This document shows, piece after piece, positions 7,548 to 16,248 of a DNA stretch of 42,886 bases (position 1 is the first letter of the stretch; every line of letters starts with the position of its first letter). Under the pieces are notes generated by a model. That model did no database searches, was not told where the DNA came from, and saw only the letters and a program-made list of their open reading frames with translations. The stretch covers positions 1-42,886 of the forward strand of contig JAFGKT010000040.1 in NCBI GenBank assembly GCA_016928435.1. The letters are read 5' to 3'. This DNA is from Sedimentisphaerales bacterium. GTDB taxonomy: Bacteria > Planctomycetota > Phycisphaerae > Sedimentisphaerales > SM23-30. A program made the translations under genes and the position numbers.

Positions 7548-8096
7548 TTACGGTTGTTCGCCCGCGGTTGGTTCTATTGGTGCGTTAATACCTGTCTGTA
7601 ATTCCTCGATGAATTCGTCTGGGGATATGGGGCCCAGAAAACGGCGGACGACGGTATTGCCTCTTTGGATCACGTAGGTGGGGATGACTTCAATGCGGAA
7701 GTGGTCAATAAGCCAGCCATTCTCCGGAACATTGGTATCGACATAGACCGGAACGAAGGCTTCACTGGCCTGCAGGACATCCGGGTGGGGGTACACACGT
7801 CGCTTCATCTGGTCGCAGCCGGGGCAGCCTTCACGCGAAAAGACTATCAGCAGGGGTTTGTTTTCCTGTTGGGCCTGGGCGACGGCGGTGTTATAGTCGT
7901 GGAGCCATTCAATGGACGGCCCGGAAAGGGCGCGATCTTGCTGGCAGCTTTTGTAAGTACTTATTAGCACAGCGCATACTACAATAACCAGAGGCCAGGC
8001 CCACCAACGCTGCGAGCTACTTGAGCAGCTTGAGCAGCATGACGGGGTTTTGTCTTCGGTGGGCAGTTGCTCGGGATTAGTCTGGTTTTGGTCCAT
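7548..8096 (-). CDS. Membrane-anchored thioredoxin-fold protein
   Basis: This is a 182-residue protein with a Cys/Ser-rich cytoplasmic head (three Cys in 20-24), a membrane helix at about 32-46, and a thioredoxin_7-type domain (about 62-172) facing the periplasm. The redox motif is CPGC at 91-94 ('FSREGCPGCDQMKRRV'), and the cis-proline lies in 'EVIPTYV' (Pro139). The 'NKPLLIVFSREGCPGC' layout matches thiol-disulfide exchange proteins of the DsbD-gamma/thioredoxin_7 group. The start ATG (8094-8096) follows GGAGG at good spacing. It probably reduces or isomerises periplasmic disulfides; the substrate is unknown. It stands alone, 163 nt from accA. Confidence 0.85.
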   Translation of the reverse strand: MDQNQTNPEQLPTEDKTPSCCSSCSSSSQRWWAWPLVIVVCAVLISTYKSCQQDRALSGPSIEWLHDYNTAVAQAQQENKPLLIVFSREGCPGCDQMKRRVYPHPDVLQASEAFVPVYVDTNVPENGWLIDHFRIEVIPTYVIQRGNTVVRRFLGPISPDEFIEELQTGINAPIEPTAGEQP

Positions 8097-8260
8097 TCGG
8101 GGCCTCCAAAACGGCTTTAGTTATCGGTCTTTGTTTGCCACTATGTTGGCAAATGTTCTTCTAGGATCATAGTGTCCTAGAGAGCCCAAGGCAAGTTCGT
8201 GACGGATAATGGCGCATAAGCAGAAGGGGGGTAATAAAAAAAAGCGGGATTGATAGCCGT

Positions 8261-9397
8261 TCAGTTTGATACTTTGGCACTGGTTCTCTGTGAGCGAGCC
8301 GGAGTTTTCTCGGCAGCGGAGTTTATGGCATGGATCGCTTTTGAGGTTTTGCTGACTTGCTTGGCCTTGTTCTGCGAAGTCACGGCCGGCTTCTCGGCTG
8401 ACTGTATCTGGCCGATCGCGCGAATCTTCTTATAGCGATTGTCGAGCAGGTTCTCAGTTTTGCAGCGCCTAAGATCACGCAATGATTTGATGATGTAATT
8501 TTCCAGGTTATGGGCGGCTTCGTGGCGATTGCGATGCGCTCCGCCCAAAGGTTCGGGAACAATAGCGTCGATTGCGCCGAGTTTGAGAATGTCTTTGCTG
8601 GTCAGTTTCAGCGCGTCGGCTGCGGCGGGTGCTTCGGTGCCGTTCTTCCAGAGGATCGCGGCACAGCCTTCCGGCGAGATAACCGAATAGTAAGAGTATT
8701 GCAGCATTGCCACCCGGTCGCCCACGCCTATGCCGAGTGCGCCGCCTGACCCGCCTTCGCCTATAACCACGCAAACCACCGGTACACGCAAACGCGACAT
8801 TTCCATCATGTTGAACGCGATGGCTTGGGCTTGACCTCTTTCCTCGGCGCCAATACCGGGATCGGCTCCAGGGGTGTCTATAAGGCATACAACGGGCAGA
8901 TTGAACTTCTCAGCGAGTTTCATTTTTTGGAGGGCTTTGCGGTAGCCTTCCGGGCGGGCGCAGCCAAAGTTGCAGTTGATACGTTCGCGGGTGTCACGGC
9001 CTTTGTTGTGGCCGATCAGCATAACCTTCTCTCGGCCGATACGCCCGAAACCGGTGACCATGGCCCGGTCGTCACCAAAACAACGATCGCCGTGCAGTTC
9101 GCGGAAATCCTTGACCATCAATTCCAGATAATCAGCCAGAATAGGCCGACGCGGATGGCGGGATACTTGGATCGTCTCCCAAGCTGAGAGATTGTCGTAT
9201 ATCTTGCCGGTTAGCTTGATAAGATTGGCACGGAGTTGGCGGATTTCCGGCGAATAGTCGATGCCTTTGGTGGTTTGCAGATTACGCAACTCAGCTATTT
9301 GACTTTCGAGATCCGCTAAGGGTTTCTCAAACGCTAAACAGCCGTTGCCGTTGGGACCATTGGCTACCGCGACTCCGAGTTGGTCGGTTTGCGCCAT
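8261..9397 (-). CDS. accA: Acetyl-CoA carboxylase carboxyltransferase subunit alpha
   Basis: AccA with AccD transfers CO2 from carboxybiotin to acetyl-CoA, giving malonyl-CoA for fatty-acid synthesis. The 378-residue protein shows the family core: 'ETIQVSRHPRRPILADYL', 'GDRCFGDDRAMVTGFGRI', 'MLIGHNKGRDTRERINCNFG', 'DTPGADPGIGAEERGQ', 'IGEGGSGGALGIGVGDRV' and 'YSVISPEGCAAILWK'. After about residue 320 it carries an extra Lys/Ser/Thr-rich tail of roughly 55 residues, absent from typical AccA (about 320 aa). The start ATG follows GAGGTAG. No accD, accB or accC is present. Upstream, a large inverted repeat (9420-9473) lies over the likely promoter zone. Confidence 0.97.
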   Translation of the reverse strand: MAQTDQLGVAVANGPNGNGCLAFEKPLADLESQIAELRNLQTTKGIDYSPEIRQLRANLIKLTGKIYDNLSAWETIQVSRHPRRPILADYLELMVKDFRELHGDRCFGDDRAMVTGFGRIGREKVMLIGHNKGRDTRERINCNFGCARPEGYRKALQKMKLAEKFNLPVVCLIDTPGADPGIGAEERGQAQAIAFNMMEMSRLRVPVVCVVIGEGGSGGALGIGVGDRVAMLQYSYYSVISPEGCAAILWKNGTEAPAAADALKLTSKDILKLGAIDAIVPEPLGGAHRNRHEAAHNLENYIIKSLRDLRRCKTENLLDNRYKKIRAIGQIQSAEKPAVTSQNKAKQVSKTSKAIHAINSAAEKTPARSQRTSAKVSN

Positions 9398-9419
9398 AAA
9401 AAGGCTACCTCTATTATGT

Positions 9420-9473
9420 AAAAATCCCCAGGTGAAGCGTTGACCTTAAATCATGCGACCTGGGGTTATTTTT
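9420..9473. promoter_or_regulatory. Long inverted repeat between the divergent accA and tyrA genes
   Basis: The arms CCCCAGGT (9426-9433) and ACCTGGGG (9458-9465) are perfectly complementary and separated by 24 nt. They are flanked outside by A-rich and T-rich tracts (AAAAAT and TTATTTTT). The shape is that of a bidirectional intrinsic terminator, yet it lies between two gene starts. It could end a short unannotated transcript, form a leader structure in the accA mRNA, or be a paired operator. A CATAAT at about 9413-9418 (read on the minus strand as ATTATG) is close to one arm. Confidence 0.5.
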
Positions 9474-9560
9474 CTAAACTACCATAATCAATGCTTTGCA
9501 GTTGGACATTCCAAGTGTTTTCGTCACCTAAGCTATAAGCCAAACTGCAAACCAAAAATA

Positions 9561-9566
9561 TATAAT
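9561..9566 (+). promoter_or_regulatory. Candidate -10 box for tyrA-purL-purQ
   Basis: A perfect TATAAT lies about 100 nt upstream of the preferred tyrA start. No convincing -35 sits at 16-18 nt. If this -10 is used, transcription would begin near 9573. That would exclude the GTG at 9568 as the tyrA start and favour the ATG at 9643 or 9667. Confidence 0.35.
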
Positions 9567-9666
9567 AGTGAAAACACTCATCCGTAACAAGAAAAAAATT
9601 GACAATCAGCGGCTTCTCGGATACCGTGATGTGATTGTTGATATGTCCTTGGGGGAATGTAAGACT

Positions 9667-10545
9667 ATGCACTGTAAAGATTTAGAGTCAGTATGCATTT
9701 TGGGCCTAGGATTGCTCGGCGGCTCGCTGGGTATGGCGGTAAACCGAGTCTGGCCCAACGTTCGTCGCCTTGGTTACAGCCACCGCGCGGTGACGCGGCA
9801 ACGCGCGCTCGAGGCCGGCACAGTAGATGAAGTGTTCGAGGATTTGACCAAAGCCGTGGCGAATGCTGATATGGTGGTTCTAGCTAGTCCTATAGGCACT
9901 TTTGCGAATATCATGCAGGAGATGGCCGATCACTTACGGCCCGGCTGTATTGTCACCGACGTCGGCAGCACTAAGGTACTAGTAACTCGTTGGGCTAAGC
10001 AGTATCTCAAGGGCGCGGAGTTTTTGGGGTCGCATCCGATGGCGGGCTCCGAGCAGCGGGGCGTGGACTTTGCTCGGGCGGACCTTTTTGAAGATGCCGC
10101 GTGCATAATTACCCCAACCGCGAAAACGCAACAGTCAACATGTGAGCTGTTGGATGAGTTCTGGACGGCATTGGGTATGCGGGTTAGTCGCATGAGCCCG
10201 GCTGTGCATGATAAGACTCTGGCGCGGATCAGCCATTTGCCCCATGTCTTGGCCGCGGCGCTGGTGAATATGTCCGACGCCGAGGAGCTGTTGCTTTGCG
10301 GTAAGGGGTTTTTGGATACCACGCGAATAGCTTCTGGGCCTGCGGGAGTCTGGCACGATATTCTAATGACCAATGCCGACAACACCGATCGTGCCATTGG
10401 CAAACTGATAGACGAATTACAACGGGTGCGTGTCGTGTTGCAAAATGACGACGGTAAAAAATTGACCGGGATGCTCGAACGGGCCCGCGTGAAACGTGAC
10501 GATCTAGTGGCGAAAAAACTCAGACGTAAGGAATTGCCTGCATAA
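9667..10545 (+). CDS. tyrA: Prephenate dehydrogenase TyrA
   Basis: TyrA oxidatively decarboxylates prephenate to 4-hydroxyphenylpyruvate with NAD(P), leading to tyrosine. From the ATG at 9667 the protein is 292 residues. It has a Rossmann motif 'ILGLGLLGGSLGMAV' near the N-terminus, then 'VLASPIGTF', 'VTDVGSTK', 'FLGSHPMAGSEQRGVDFA' (substrate-binding His and Ser-Glu), and 'ISHLPHVLAAALV'. There is no chorismate mutase or ACT domain, so this is the simple monofunctional form. The start is uncertain: an in-frame ATG at 9643 and a GTG at 9568 exist, but 9667 places the Rossmann fold normally and has GGGGGA about 10 nt upstream. The stop TAA overlaps the purL ATG by one base, so the two are coupled. 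Confidence 0.93.
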   Translation: MHCKDLESVCILGLGLLGGSLGMAVNRVWPNVRRLGYSHRAVTRQRALEAGTVDEVFEDLTKAVANADMVVLASPIGTFANIMQEMADHLRPGCIVTDVGSTKVLVTRWAKQYLKGAEFLGSHPMAGSEQRGVDFARADLFEDAACIITPTAKTQQSTCELLDEFWTALGMRVSRMSPAVHDKTLARISHLPHVLAAALVNMSDAEELLLCGKGFLDTTRIASGPAGVWHDILMTNADNTDRAIGKLIDELQRVRVVLQNDDGKKLTGMLERARVKRDDLVAKKLRRKELPA

Positions 10546-13436
10546 TGACCTGGCGAATTGAAGTATCAAACAAGGATGGTTTTACGGATGTTCATGGCGG
10601 TGAGATTGCCGTCGATATCAAACAACTTGGCATTACCGGCGTTGACTCGGTGCGGTCGATTCGGGTTTTCGAGATCGAATCGGAATTCGACGAGTCCGCG
10701 CTAAAGCGTGTCGCTGAGGAATTGATCGTTGATCCGGTCAGTGAGCGATACGCCATTGGTCGCTCCGCGGCACCGGCGGATATGCCCAACGCCACCCTCA
10801 TCGAAGTGCATCTCAAGCCGGGCGTAACCGATCCTGTCGCTGACTCAGCCCTTATGGCGCTGCGCGATATGGGTTTGGAAGCCAAGGCCATGCGTACCGC
10901 GCGCAAATACGTCATTGCCGGTTCGCTAAACGAACAACAACAGCAATTGATAGCGCAAAAAGTCCTAGCCAATGACTGCATCGAAGAAGTCGTCTTCGGC
11001 AGCGAAGCTGAGCCTCCTAATCCTTATCTCAAACCCTATCAGCTGCAGATCGTGACCATTCCCATTCGACAATTGGACGGATCCGCGCTGGAGCAGCTCA
11101 GCAAGGACCGCGATCTGTTTTTGACGATTGCGGAAATGGAAACCATCCAGCGTTATTATCGCGATCTTGATCGTGACCCAACCGATATCGAACTGGAAAT
11201 GCTCGCCCAAACCTGGAGCGAACATTGCGTCCATAAGACCTTCCGCGGCACCATCGAAGTCACCGAAACAGGCGGCGATGAAGACAAAACGTTTGTGATG
11301 GACAATTTGCTCAAGTCCACTATTGCCGCGGCGACGCGCGAGTTAGCCAAGCCCTGGTGCATATCGGTGTTCGAGGATAACGCCGGAGTAATCGAATTCG
11401 ACGATGAGTACGGCGTTTGCTTCAAGGTAGAAACCCACAATCATCCCTCGGCAATCGAACCTTACGGTGGGGCGGCAACAGGTATCGGCGGCTGCATTCG
11501 TGACCCCATGGGCACCGGACTCGGCGCCAAGCCCATCGCCAACACCGACGTATTCTGTTTTGCCCGGCCTGACAAAGCCATCGATGAATTGCCCGCGGGT
11601 GTGCTGCATCCTCGCCGGGTGATGAAAGGCGTGGTCGGCGGTGTACGCGATTACGGCAACCGCATGGGTATCCCGACGGTTAACGGCGCGGTGTTGTTCG
11701 ATGATCGTTATATGGGCAATCCGCTGGTGTTCTGCGGCAATGTAGGCATTATGCCCAAGGACAAATGTTTCGGCCAAGCCCAAGAGGGCGACTACATCAT
11801 GGTGGTGGGGGGGCGCACCGGCCGGGACGGCATTCACGGCGCGACCTTCAGCAGCGGCGAAATGACCCATGAACACGAAGACCTCTTTTCTCATGCCGTG
11901 CAGATCGGTAACGCCATCACTGAGAAGAAGGTGCTGGATACCCTCATGGAAGCGCGCGAAGAAGGCCTTTACACCGCCATAACCGATTGCGGCGCGGGAG
12001 GCTTGAGTAGCGCTGTTGGTGAAATGGGCGAAGAATTAGGTGCCGTGGTCGATTTGGAAAAAGTCCCGCTCAAATACCAAGGCCTCAGCTATACCGAAAT
12101 TTGGATCAGCGAAGCCCAGGAGCGTATGGTTATCGCGGTGCCCGAGAAGCACCTTGCCCGCGCTCAGGAAGTTTTCGCTGCCGAGAACGTCGAAGCTACC
12201 GTCATCGGTCGCTACGGTAACAATGCTCAACTCACTCTGCGTTACGACGGCCAACAGGTCGGCCAACTCGAAATGGATTTCCTCCACAACGGTTTACCCA
12301 AGTACACACGCAAGGCTGTGTGGCAAAAGCCGCAGCTTACCGAACCCGACATCACCGAAAAGACCGACTACACCGCCGACTTGCAAGCCATCCTTAGCGA
12401 CTTCAATGTTGCCAGCAAGGAATGGGTCATTCGTCAGTACGATCACGAAGTGCAAGGCGGTTCGGTGGTCAAGCCGTTGGTCGGTATCGTCAACGACGGC
12501 CCCAGCGATGCCGCGGTGGTGCGCCCGCGATTGGACAGCGAACGAGGCGTAGCCATCGGTGCCGGCATTTGTCCCCAATACAGTGATATCGACCCGTATT
12601 GGATGGCTCTGGCGGCGATCGACGAAGCGGTTCGCAACTTGGTCTGTGTCGGCAGCGGAATGGAGCGCATGGCCCTGCTGGATAATTTCTGTTGGGGCAA
12701 CTGCGCCAAGCCCGACCGTTTGGCTGGTTTGGTGCGAGCCTGTCAAGGTTGTTACGATGCCGCGATGGCTTTCGGTACGCCGTTCATCAGCGGCAAAGAT
12801 TCGCTCAATAACGAATTCCAAACCGAAACCGGCGAAACCATCAATATTCCTGGCACGCTGCTCATAAGCGCCATGGGCCTTGTCGATGATGTCAATCGCT
12901 GTGTTACCATGGACCTGAAACGCCCCGGTAATATGCTGCTGCTGATCGGCGAAACCAAAAACGAACTCGGCGCTTCGCAATACTACAAATTACACAGCGA
13001 ACTCGGCGCCAATGTTCCCAAGGTCGATTTGCCGGTCGCTGCAAAAACCGCTCGTTCCGTCGCCCAAGCGATAGCGGAAGGTTTGGTCGTATCGTGTCAC
13101 GATTGCAGCGAAGGTGGTCTGGCTGTTGCCCTGGCGGAAATGACGTTTGCCGGCGGTTTGGGCGCCCAAGCCGATCTGGCTGCCGTCGCTTGTGCCAAGG
13201 ATGTTACCCGCACCGACACCATATTGTTTAGCGAAAGCGCCTCACGTTATATTTTGGAAGTGGATCCAGTCAACTTCGGCAAACTGGCGCAATTATTCAA
13301 GGCGGTGCGTTGGGGTCAGATCGGCCAAGTTACCGACGACGAGAAATTTGTCATTAAAGACGTGTCGGGCCAAACCGTGGTGCAGGCTGATATCGCGGAG
13401 CTGAAGGAATCCTGGCAAGCGCCGCTGCGTTGGTAA
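10545..13436 (+). CDS. purL: FGAM synthase PurL with fused PurS-like N-terminal domain
   Basis: The enzyme converts FGAR, ATP and glutamine-derived ammonia to FGAM in purine synthesis. The 963-residue protein has a PurS-like region at about 1-155 (paired beta-alpha-beta units such as 'TLIEVHLKPGVTDPVADSALMAL'). The PurL body follows: 'TWSEHCVHKTF' (about 223), 'VETHNHPSAIEPYGGAATGIGG' (about 293-315), 'ISEAQERMVIAVP', then a second PurM-like half with 'DNFCWGNC', 'GTPFISGKDSLNNE' and 'HDCSEGGLAVALAEM'. The glutaminase is separate (purQ, 80 nt downstream). It is thus intermediate between the three-protein PurSQL complex and the single-chain large PurL. The ATG overlaps the tyrA stop, with AAGGA 11 nt upstream. 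Confidence 0.97.
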   Translation: MTWRIEVSNKDGFTDVHGGEIAVDIKQLGITGVDSVRSIRVFEIESEFDESALKRVAEELIVDPVSERYAIGRSAAPADMPNATLIEVHLKPGVTDPVADSALMALRDMGLEAKAMRTARKYVIAGSLNEQQQQLIAQKVLANDCIEEVVFGSEAEPPNPYLKPYQLQIVTIPIRQLDGSALEQLSKDRDLFLTIAEMETIQRYYRDLDRDPTDIELEMLAQTWSEHCVHKTFRGTIEVTETGGDEDKTFVMDNLLKSTIAAATRELAKPWCISVFEDNAGVIEFDDEYGVCFKVETHNHPSAIEPYGGAATGIGGCIRDPMGTGLGAKPIANTDVFCFARPDKAIDELPAGVLHPRRVMKGVVGGVRDYGNRMGIPTVNGAVLFDDRYMGNPLVFCGNVGIMPKDKCFGQAQEGDYIMVVGGRTGRDGIHGATFSSGEMTHEHEDLFSHAVQIGNAITEKKVLDTLMEAREEGLYTAITDCGAGGLSSAVGEMGEELGAVVDLEKVPLKYQGLSYTEIWISEAQERMVIAVPEKHLARAQEVFAAENVEATVIGRYGNNAQLTLRYDGQQVGQLEMDFLHNGLPKYTRKAVWQKPQLTEPDITEKTDYTADLQAILSDFNVASKEWVIRQYDHEVQGGSVVKPLVGIVNDGPSDAAVVRPRLDSERGVAIGAGICPQYSDIDPYWMALAAIDEAVRNLVCVGSGMERMALLDNFCWGNCAKPDRLAGLVRACQGCYDAAMAFGTPFISGKDSLNNEFQTETGETINIPGTLLISAMGLVDDVNRCVTMDLKRPGNMLLLIGETKNELGASQYYKLHSELGANVPKVDLPVAAKTARSVAQAIAEGLVVSCHDCSEGGLAVALAEMTFAGGLGAQADLAAVACAKDVTRTDTILFSESASRYILEVDPVNFGKLAQLFKAVRWGQIGQVTDDEKFVIKDVSGQTVVQADIAELKESWQAPLRW

Positions 13437-13515
13437 TGCGGTAGTAGGTGTTGGATTGGAGTTAATAATCTTGCGGCCCTTATTTGGCTGCGTTGTTTGA
13501 CAATAGAGAGAAGTT

Positions 13516-14295
13516 ATGGCACAGATAAAGGTATTGGTATTACGCACAGCCGGGACCAACTGCGACGGCGAAACCTGTCACGCTTTCAATCTGGCTGGTG
13601 CCGTTAGCGAGACGATGCATGTCAACCAATTGATAGCGAACCCAGCCTTGCTGGACGATTATCAGATTCTCGCTCTGCCTGGTGGTTTCAGTTACGGCGA
13701 CGATATCGCCGCGGGTAAGATTCTCGCCAATCAGCTTATCCATCATTTTCGTGACGCGGTGTCGCGTTTTATCGCCGCGGACAAATTGGTTCTGGGTATT
13801 TGCAACGGTTTTCAGGTGTTGGTAAAAGCCGGCATTCTGCCCGGCGGCGCCAACGGCTCATCTACCAACGGCATCGACACCACCATAACCTACAACGACA
13901 GCGGCAAATTCGAAGACCGTTGGGTCTATCTCCAGCCCGGCACCAGCAAGTGCGTGTTCCTCAATGCCGACCAACGCATCTATCTGCCTATCGCGCACGG
14001 CGAGGGTAAGGTTCGTTTTGCTGACGAGGGCGTTTTCGATCGGGTCAAAGCCAATAACCAAATCGCCCTGCGTTACGTCGATGCTGACGGGCAGTTTGGC
14101 GATTATCCGGTCAATCCTAATGGCTCGACGGATCACATTGCCGGGCTCTGCGACGCCACCGGTCGCGTGCTGGGTCTAATGCCCCATCCGGAACGTTTTG
14201 TGCATCGTACGCATCATCCGCGTTGGACCCGCGAAACAATCGAGGCGCCCGACGGCATGACGATATTCACCAACGCCGTGAAGTATTTCGCTTAG
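13516..14295 (+). CDS. purQ: FGAM synthase glutaminase subunit PurQ
   Basis: PurQ hydrolyses glutamine and channels ammonia to PurL. The 259-residue class I amidotransferase has 'VLRTAGTNCDGE' at the N-terminus, the oxyanion region 'LPGGFSYGDDIAAG' (54-67), the nucleophile Cys96 in 'LGICNGFQVL', and the His224/Glu226 pair in 'LMPHPERF'. All triad residues are present. The length is slightly above the small PurQ (about 227) because of an extended C-terminal segment ('PRWTRETIEAPDGMTIF'). The gene follows purL by 79 nt with GAGAAG before the ATG, and recJ starts 40 nt after it, so tyrA-purL-purQ-recJ may be one transcription unit. Confidence 0.97.
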   Translation: MAQIKVLVLRTAGTNCDGETCHAFNLAGAVSETMHVNQLIANPALLDDYQILALPGGFSYGDDIAAGKILANQLIHHFRDAVSRFIAADKLVLGICNGFQVLVKAGILPGGANGSSTNGIDTTITYNDSGKFEDRWVYLQPGTSKCVFLNADQRIYLPIAHGEGKVRFADEGVFDRVKANNQIALRYVDADGQFGDYPVNPNGSTDHIAGLCDATGRVLGLMPHPERFVHRTHHPRWTRETIEAPDGMTIFTNAVKYFA

Positions 14296-14335
14296 AGCAA
14301 TACCGCCCGACCCAAAGGAATGGAATCCTTAACCA

Positions 14336-16135
14336 ATGGCAAAAATCTGGACGAAAAAACAGCACCAAACCCGACAATGGCGGGTTCGTCCAGCGTGGCA
14401 GGGGGCGGGGCGGTTGGCCCGGGAAATCGGCATCTCGCCTTTGGTCGCGCAACTGCTTTACAATCGCGGTATCGACGAACCAACCGTTGCGCGGCAATTC
14501 CTACAGCCATCCCTATCCGATCTCGCTGACCCCGCTGGTTTTCTGGGGATCGACACCGCCGTTCAACGCATCCGCCATGCCATCGAAAACGACGAAAAAA
14601 TCGTTATCTATGGCGACTACGACGTGGACGGTATCGTCGGCACTTCCATCCTCTGGCACTGTCTGCGTTTGGCCGGCAAAGAGGTGGACTTTTATGTACC
14701 GCACCGCATCGACGAAGGCTACGGCCTTAATGTCGAAGCCATCGGAGACCTCGCCCAACGCGGCACCAATCTCATCATTACCGTTGATTGCGGCGTTACC
14801 GCTGTCGAGCCGGCCCGCTTAGCTGCCGAGGCCGGCATGGATATCATCATCACCGACCATCACCAAATCGAAAGCGAACTGCCACAAGCCGTCGCTGTCG
14901 TCCATCCAAATTTGCCCAACCAAAATTATTCCAACAAAAATCTCTGCGGCGCGGGCGTCGCCTTCAAACTCGCTTGGGCCATCGCTCAAGAGTTCTCCGG
15001 CGCTAAAAAAGTCTCCGATGAATTCCGCGAGTTTCTAATCTCCGCTACCGCCTTAGTCGCGCTCGGCACTATCGCCGACGTCGTCCCGCTCACCGGCGAA
15101 AACCGCGTTCTAGCCAAGTACGGTATGCAAGCCCTCGCCGCCAGTGAAGACAAAGCCATCAAAGCCCTCATTGCCGCGTCGGGCCTAACCGGCGCCAAAC
15201 TCGACAGCAGCGACATCGGTTTTCGTCTCGCTCCGCGCCTCAATGCGGCCGGGCGCATGGGCCATGCGCGGTTGGCGGTGGAACTCTTTACCAAAAGCAA
15301 CGAAAACCAGGCCCGTGAAATCGCCCGTTATCTCGAAGGCCAAAATCAACACCGCCAGCGTGTGGAAAAGACAATCGCTGAGGAAGCCCTCGAACAGGTC
15401 AAAGCCCTCGGCATGGACGATGAAAAATGGTCCGGCCTGGTCCTTGCCGGCGAAAACTGGCACGGCGGAGTCATCGGCATCGTCGCCAGCCGTGTAGTCG
15501 ATCGCTATCATCGCCCGACAATCGTCATATCCGTCCAGGGCGATAAAGCCATGGGCTCTTGTCGCAGTGTGCCGGGCGTTAATATGGTGGAAGCGTTGCA
15601 GGGCTGCAGCGAACATCTGCAAGGCTTCGGCGGCCACGCCATGGCGGCCGGGCTAACCCTCGCCCCCGAGTCAATCGACAATTTCCGCGCCGCCTTCAAC
15701 GATTACATCACCAACAACTCACACGCCGACGACCTCGTCCCCACCCTCGATATCGACGCCGAAGTTACCCTCGCTGACCTTACCTTACCCGCTGTGCAAA
15801 TGATTAACAAACTAGGCCCGTTCGGTGCCGGCAATCCCCAAGCCCGCCTCGTCGCCCGCAACCTCCGCCTAGTCGGCCAACCCCGCCGCATGGGCAAAAA
15901 AAACGAACACCTCCAATTCAACGTCGCCGCCCCCAACGACCCCGACGCCCAACTGCGCCCCGGCGGTATCCTCCGAGTAGTCGCCTTCTCCAAAGCCAAA
16001 ACCTGGGAAAAGAAACTCATCCAAGCCCAATCCATCGACCTAGCCTTCGAACCCCTAATCAACCGCTTCAACGGCAACACCACCGTAGAACTAATCGCCG
16101 AAGACGCCCACTTCGACCCCAACCCCAACGATTAG
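14336..16135 (+). CDS. recJ: Single-stranded-DNA exonuclease RecJ
   Basis: RecJ is a 5'-3' single-strand exonuclease for recombination and repair. The 599-residue protein has the DHH-family motifs: GDYDVDG at 93-99, D151 in 'ITVDCG', DHH at 174-176, 'CGAGVAFKLAWAI', and 'APRLNAAGRMGHARLAVEL'. The DHHA1 part ('ENWHGGVIGIVASRVVDRYHRPTIVIS', 'GSCRSVPG', 'GFGGHAMAAGLTL') and the C-terminal OB-like domain follow. It is full length and intact. Its last 300 bases are unusually C-rich on the coding strand. The stop TAG (16133-16135) lies inside the first base pairs of a hairpin repeat that probably serves as terminator. Confidence 0.96.
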   Translation: MAKIWTKKQHQTRQWRVRPAWQGAGRLAREIGISPLVAQLLYNRGIDEPTVARQFLQPSLSDLADPAGFLGIDTAVQRIRHAIENDEKIVIYGDYDVDGIVGTSILWHCLRLAGKEVDFYVPHRIDEGYGLNVEAIGDLAQRGTNLIITVDCGVTAVEPARLAAEAGMDIIITDHHQIESELPQAVAVVHPNLPNQNYSNKNLCGAGVAFKLAWAIAQEFSGAKKVSDEFREFLISATALVALGTIADVVPLTGENRVLAKYGMQALAASEDKAIKALIAASGLTGAKLDSSDIGFRLAPRLNAAGRMGHARLAVELFTKSNENQAREIARYLEGQNQHRQRVEKTIAEEALEQVKALGMDDEKWSGLVLAGENWHGGVIGIVASRVVDRYHRPTIVISVQGDKAMGSCRSVPGVNMVEALQGCSEHLQGFGGHAMAAGLTLAPESIDNFRAAFNDYITNNSHADDLVPTLDIDAEVTLADLTLPAVQMINKLGPFGAGNPQARLVARNLRLVGQPRRMGKKNEHLQFNVAAPNDPDAQLRPGGILRVVAFSKAKTWEKKLIQAQSIDLAFEPLINRFNGNTTVELIAEDAHFDPNPND

Positions 16136-16161
16136 TCCCCTGACCCGTCAGGGGGTTTTAA
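16131..16161 (+). terminator. recJ terminator; hairpin repeat family 1, copy a
   Basis: ATTAG is followed by a stem CCCCTGAC/GTCAGGGG (16137-16144 with 16147-16154) and GTTTTAA. This is a good intrinsic terminator for recJ, and the recJ stop codon is the TAG in its first bases. The same unit recurs at 18053-18079, 35703-35733 and 40174-40205. Confidence 0.8.
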
Positions 16162-16196
16162 CACACCGCTTCCCACTAATCTCCAATCTCCCCACG

Positions 16197-16248
16197 TTAG
16201 CCACCGAACGTTGGCAACATTCTATGTTGCCTTAGCTCGGGGGTTCGA
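16197..16248 (+). repeat. Hairpin repeat, expanded variant of family 2
   Basis: The unit starts TTAGCCACCGAAC and ends TCGGGGGTTCGA, matching the outer ends of the family-2 repeat. It carries an inserted perfect hairpin, GGCAACAT-TCT-ATGTTGCC, at 16213-16231. It lies directly downstream of the recJ terminator. No T-run follows. Confidence 0.5.

Noticed and set aside
10592-13436. Several long antisense open frames inside purL
   Set aside because: They are shadows of the GC-biased codon positions of purL; none resembles a protein family or has a start signal.
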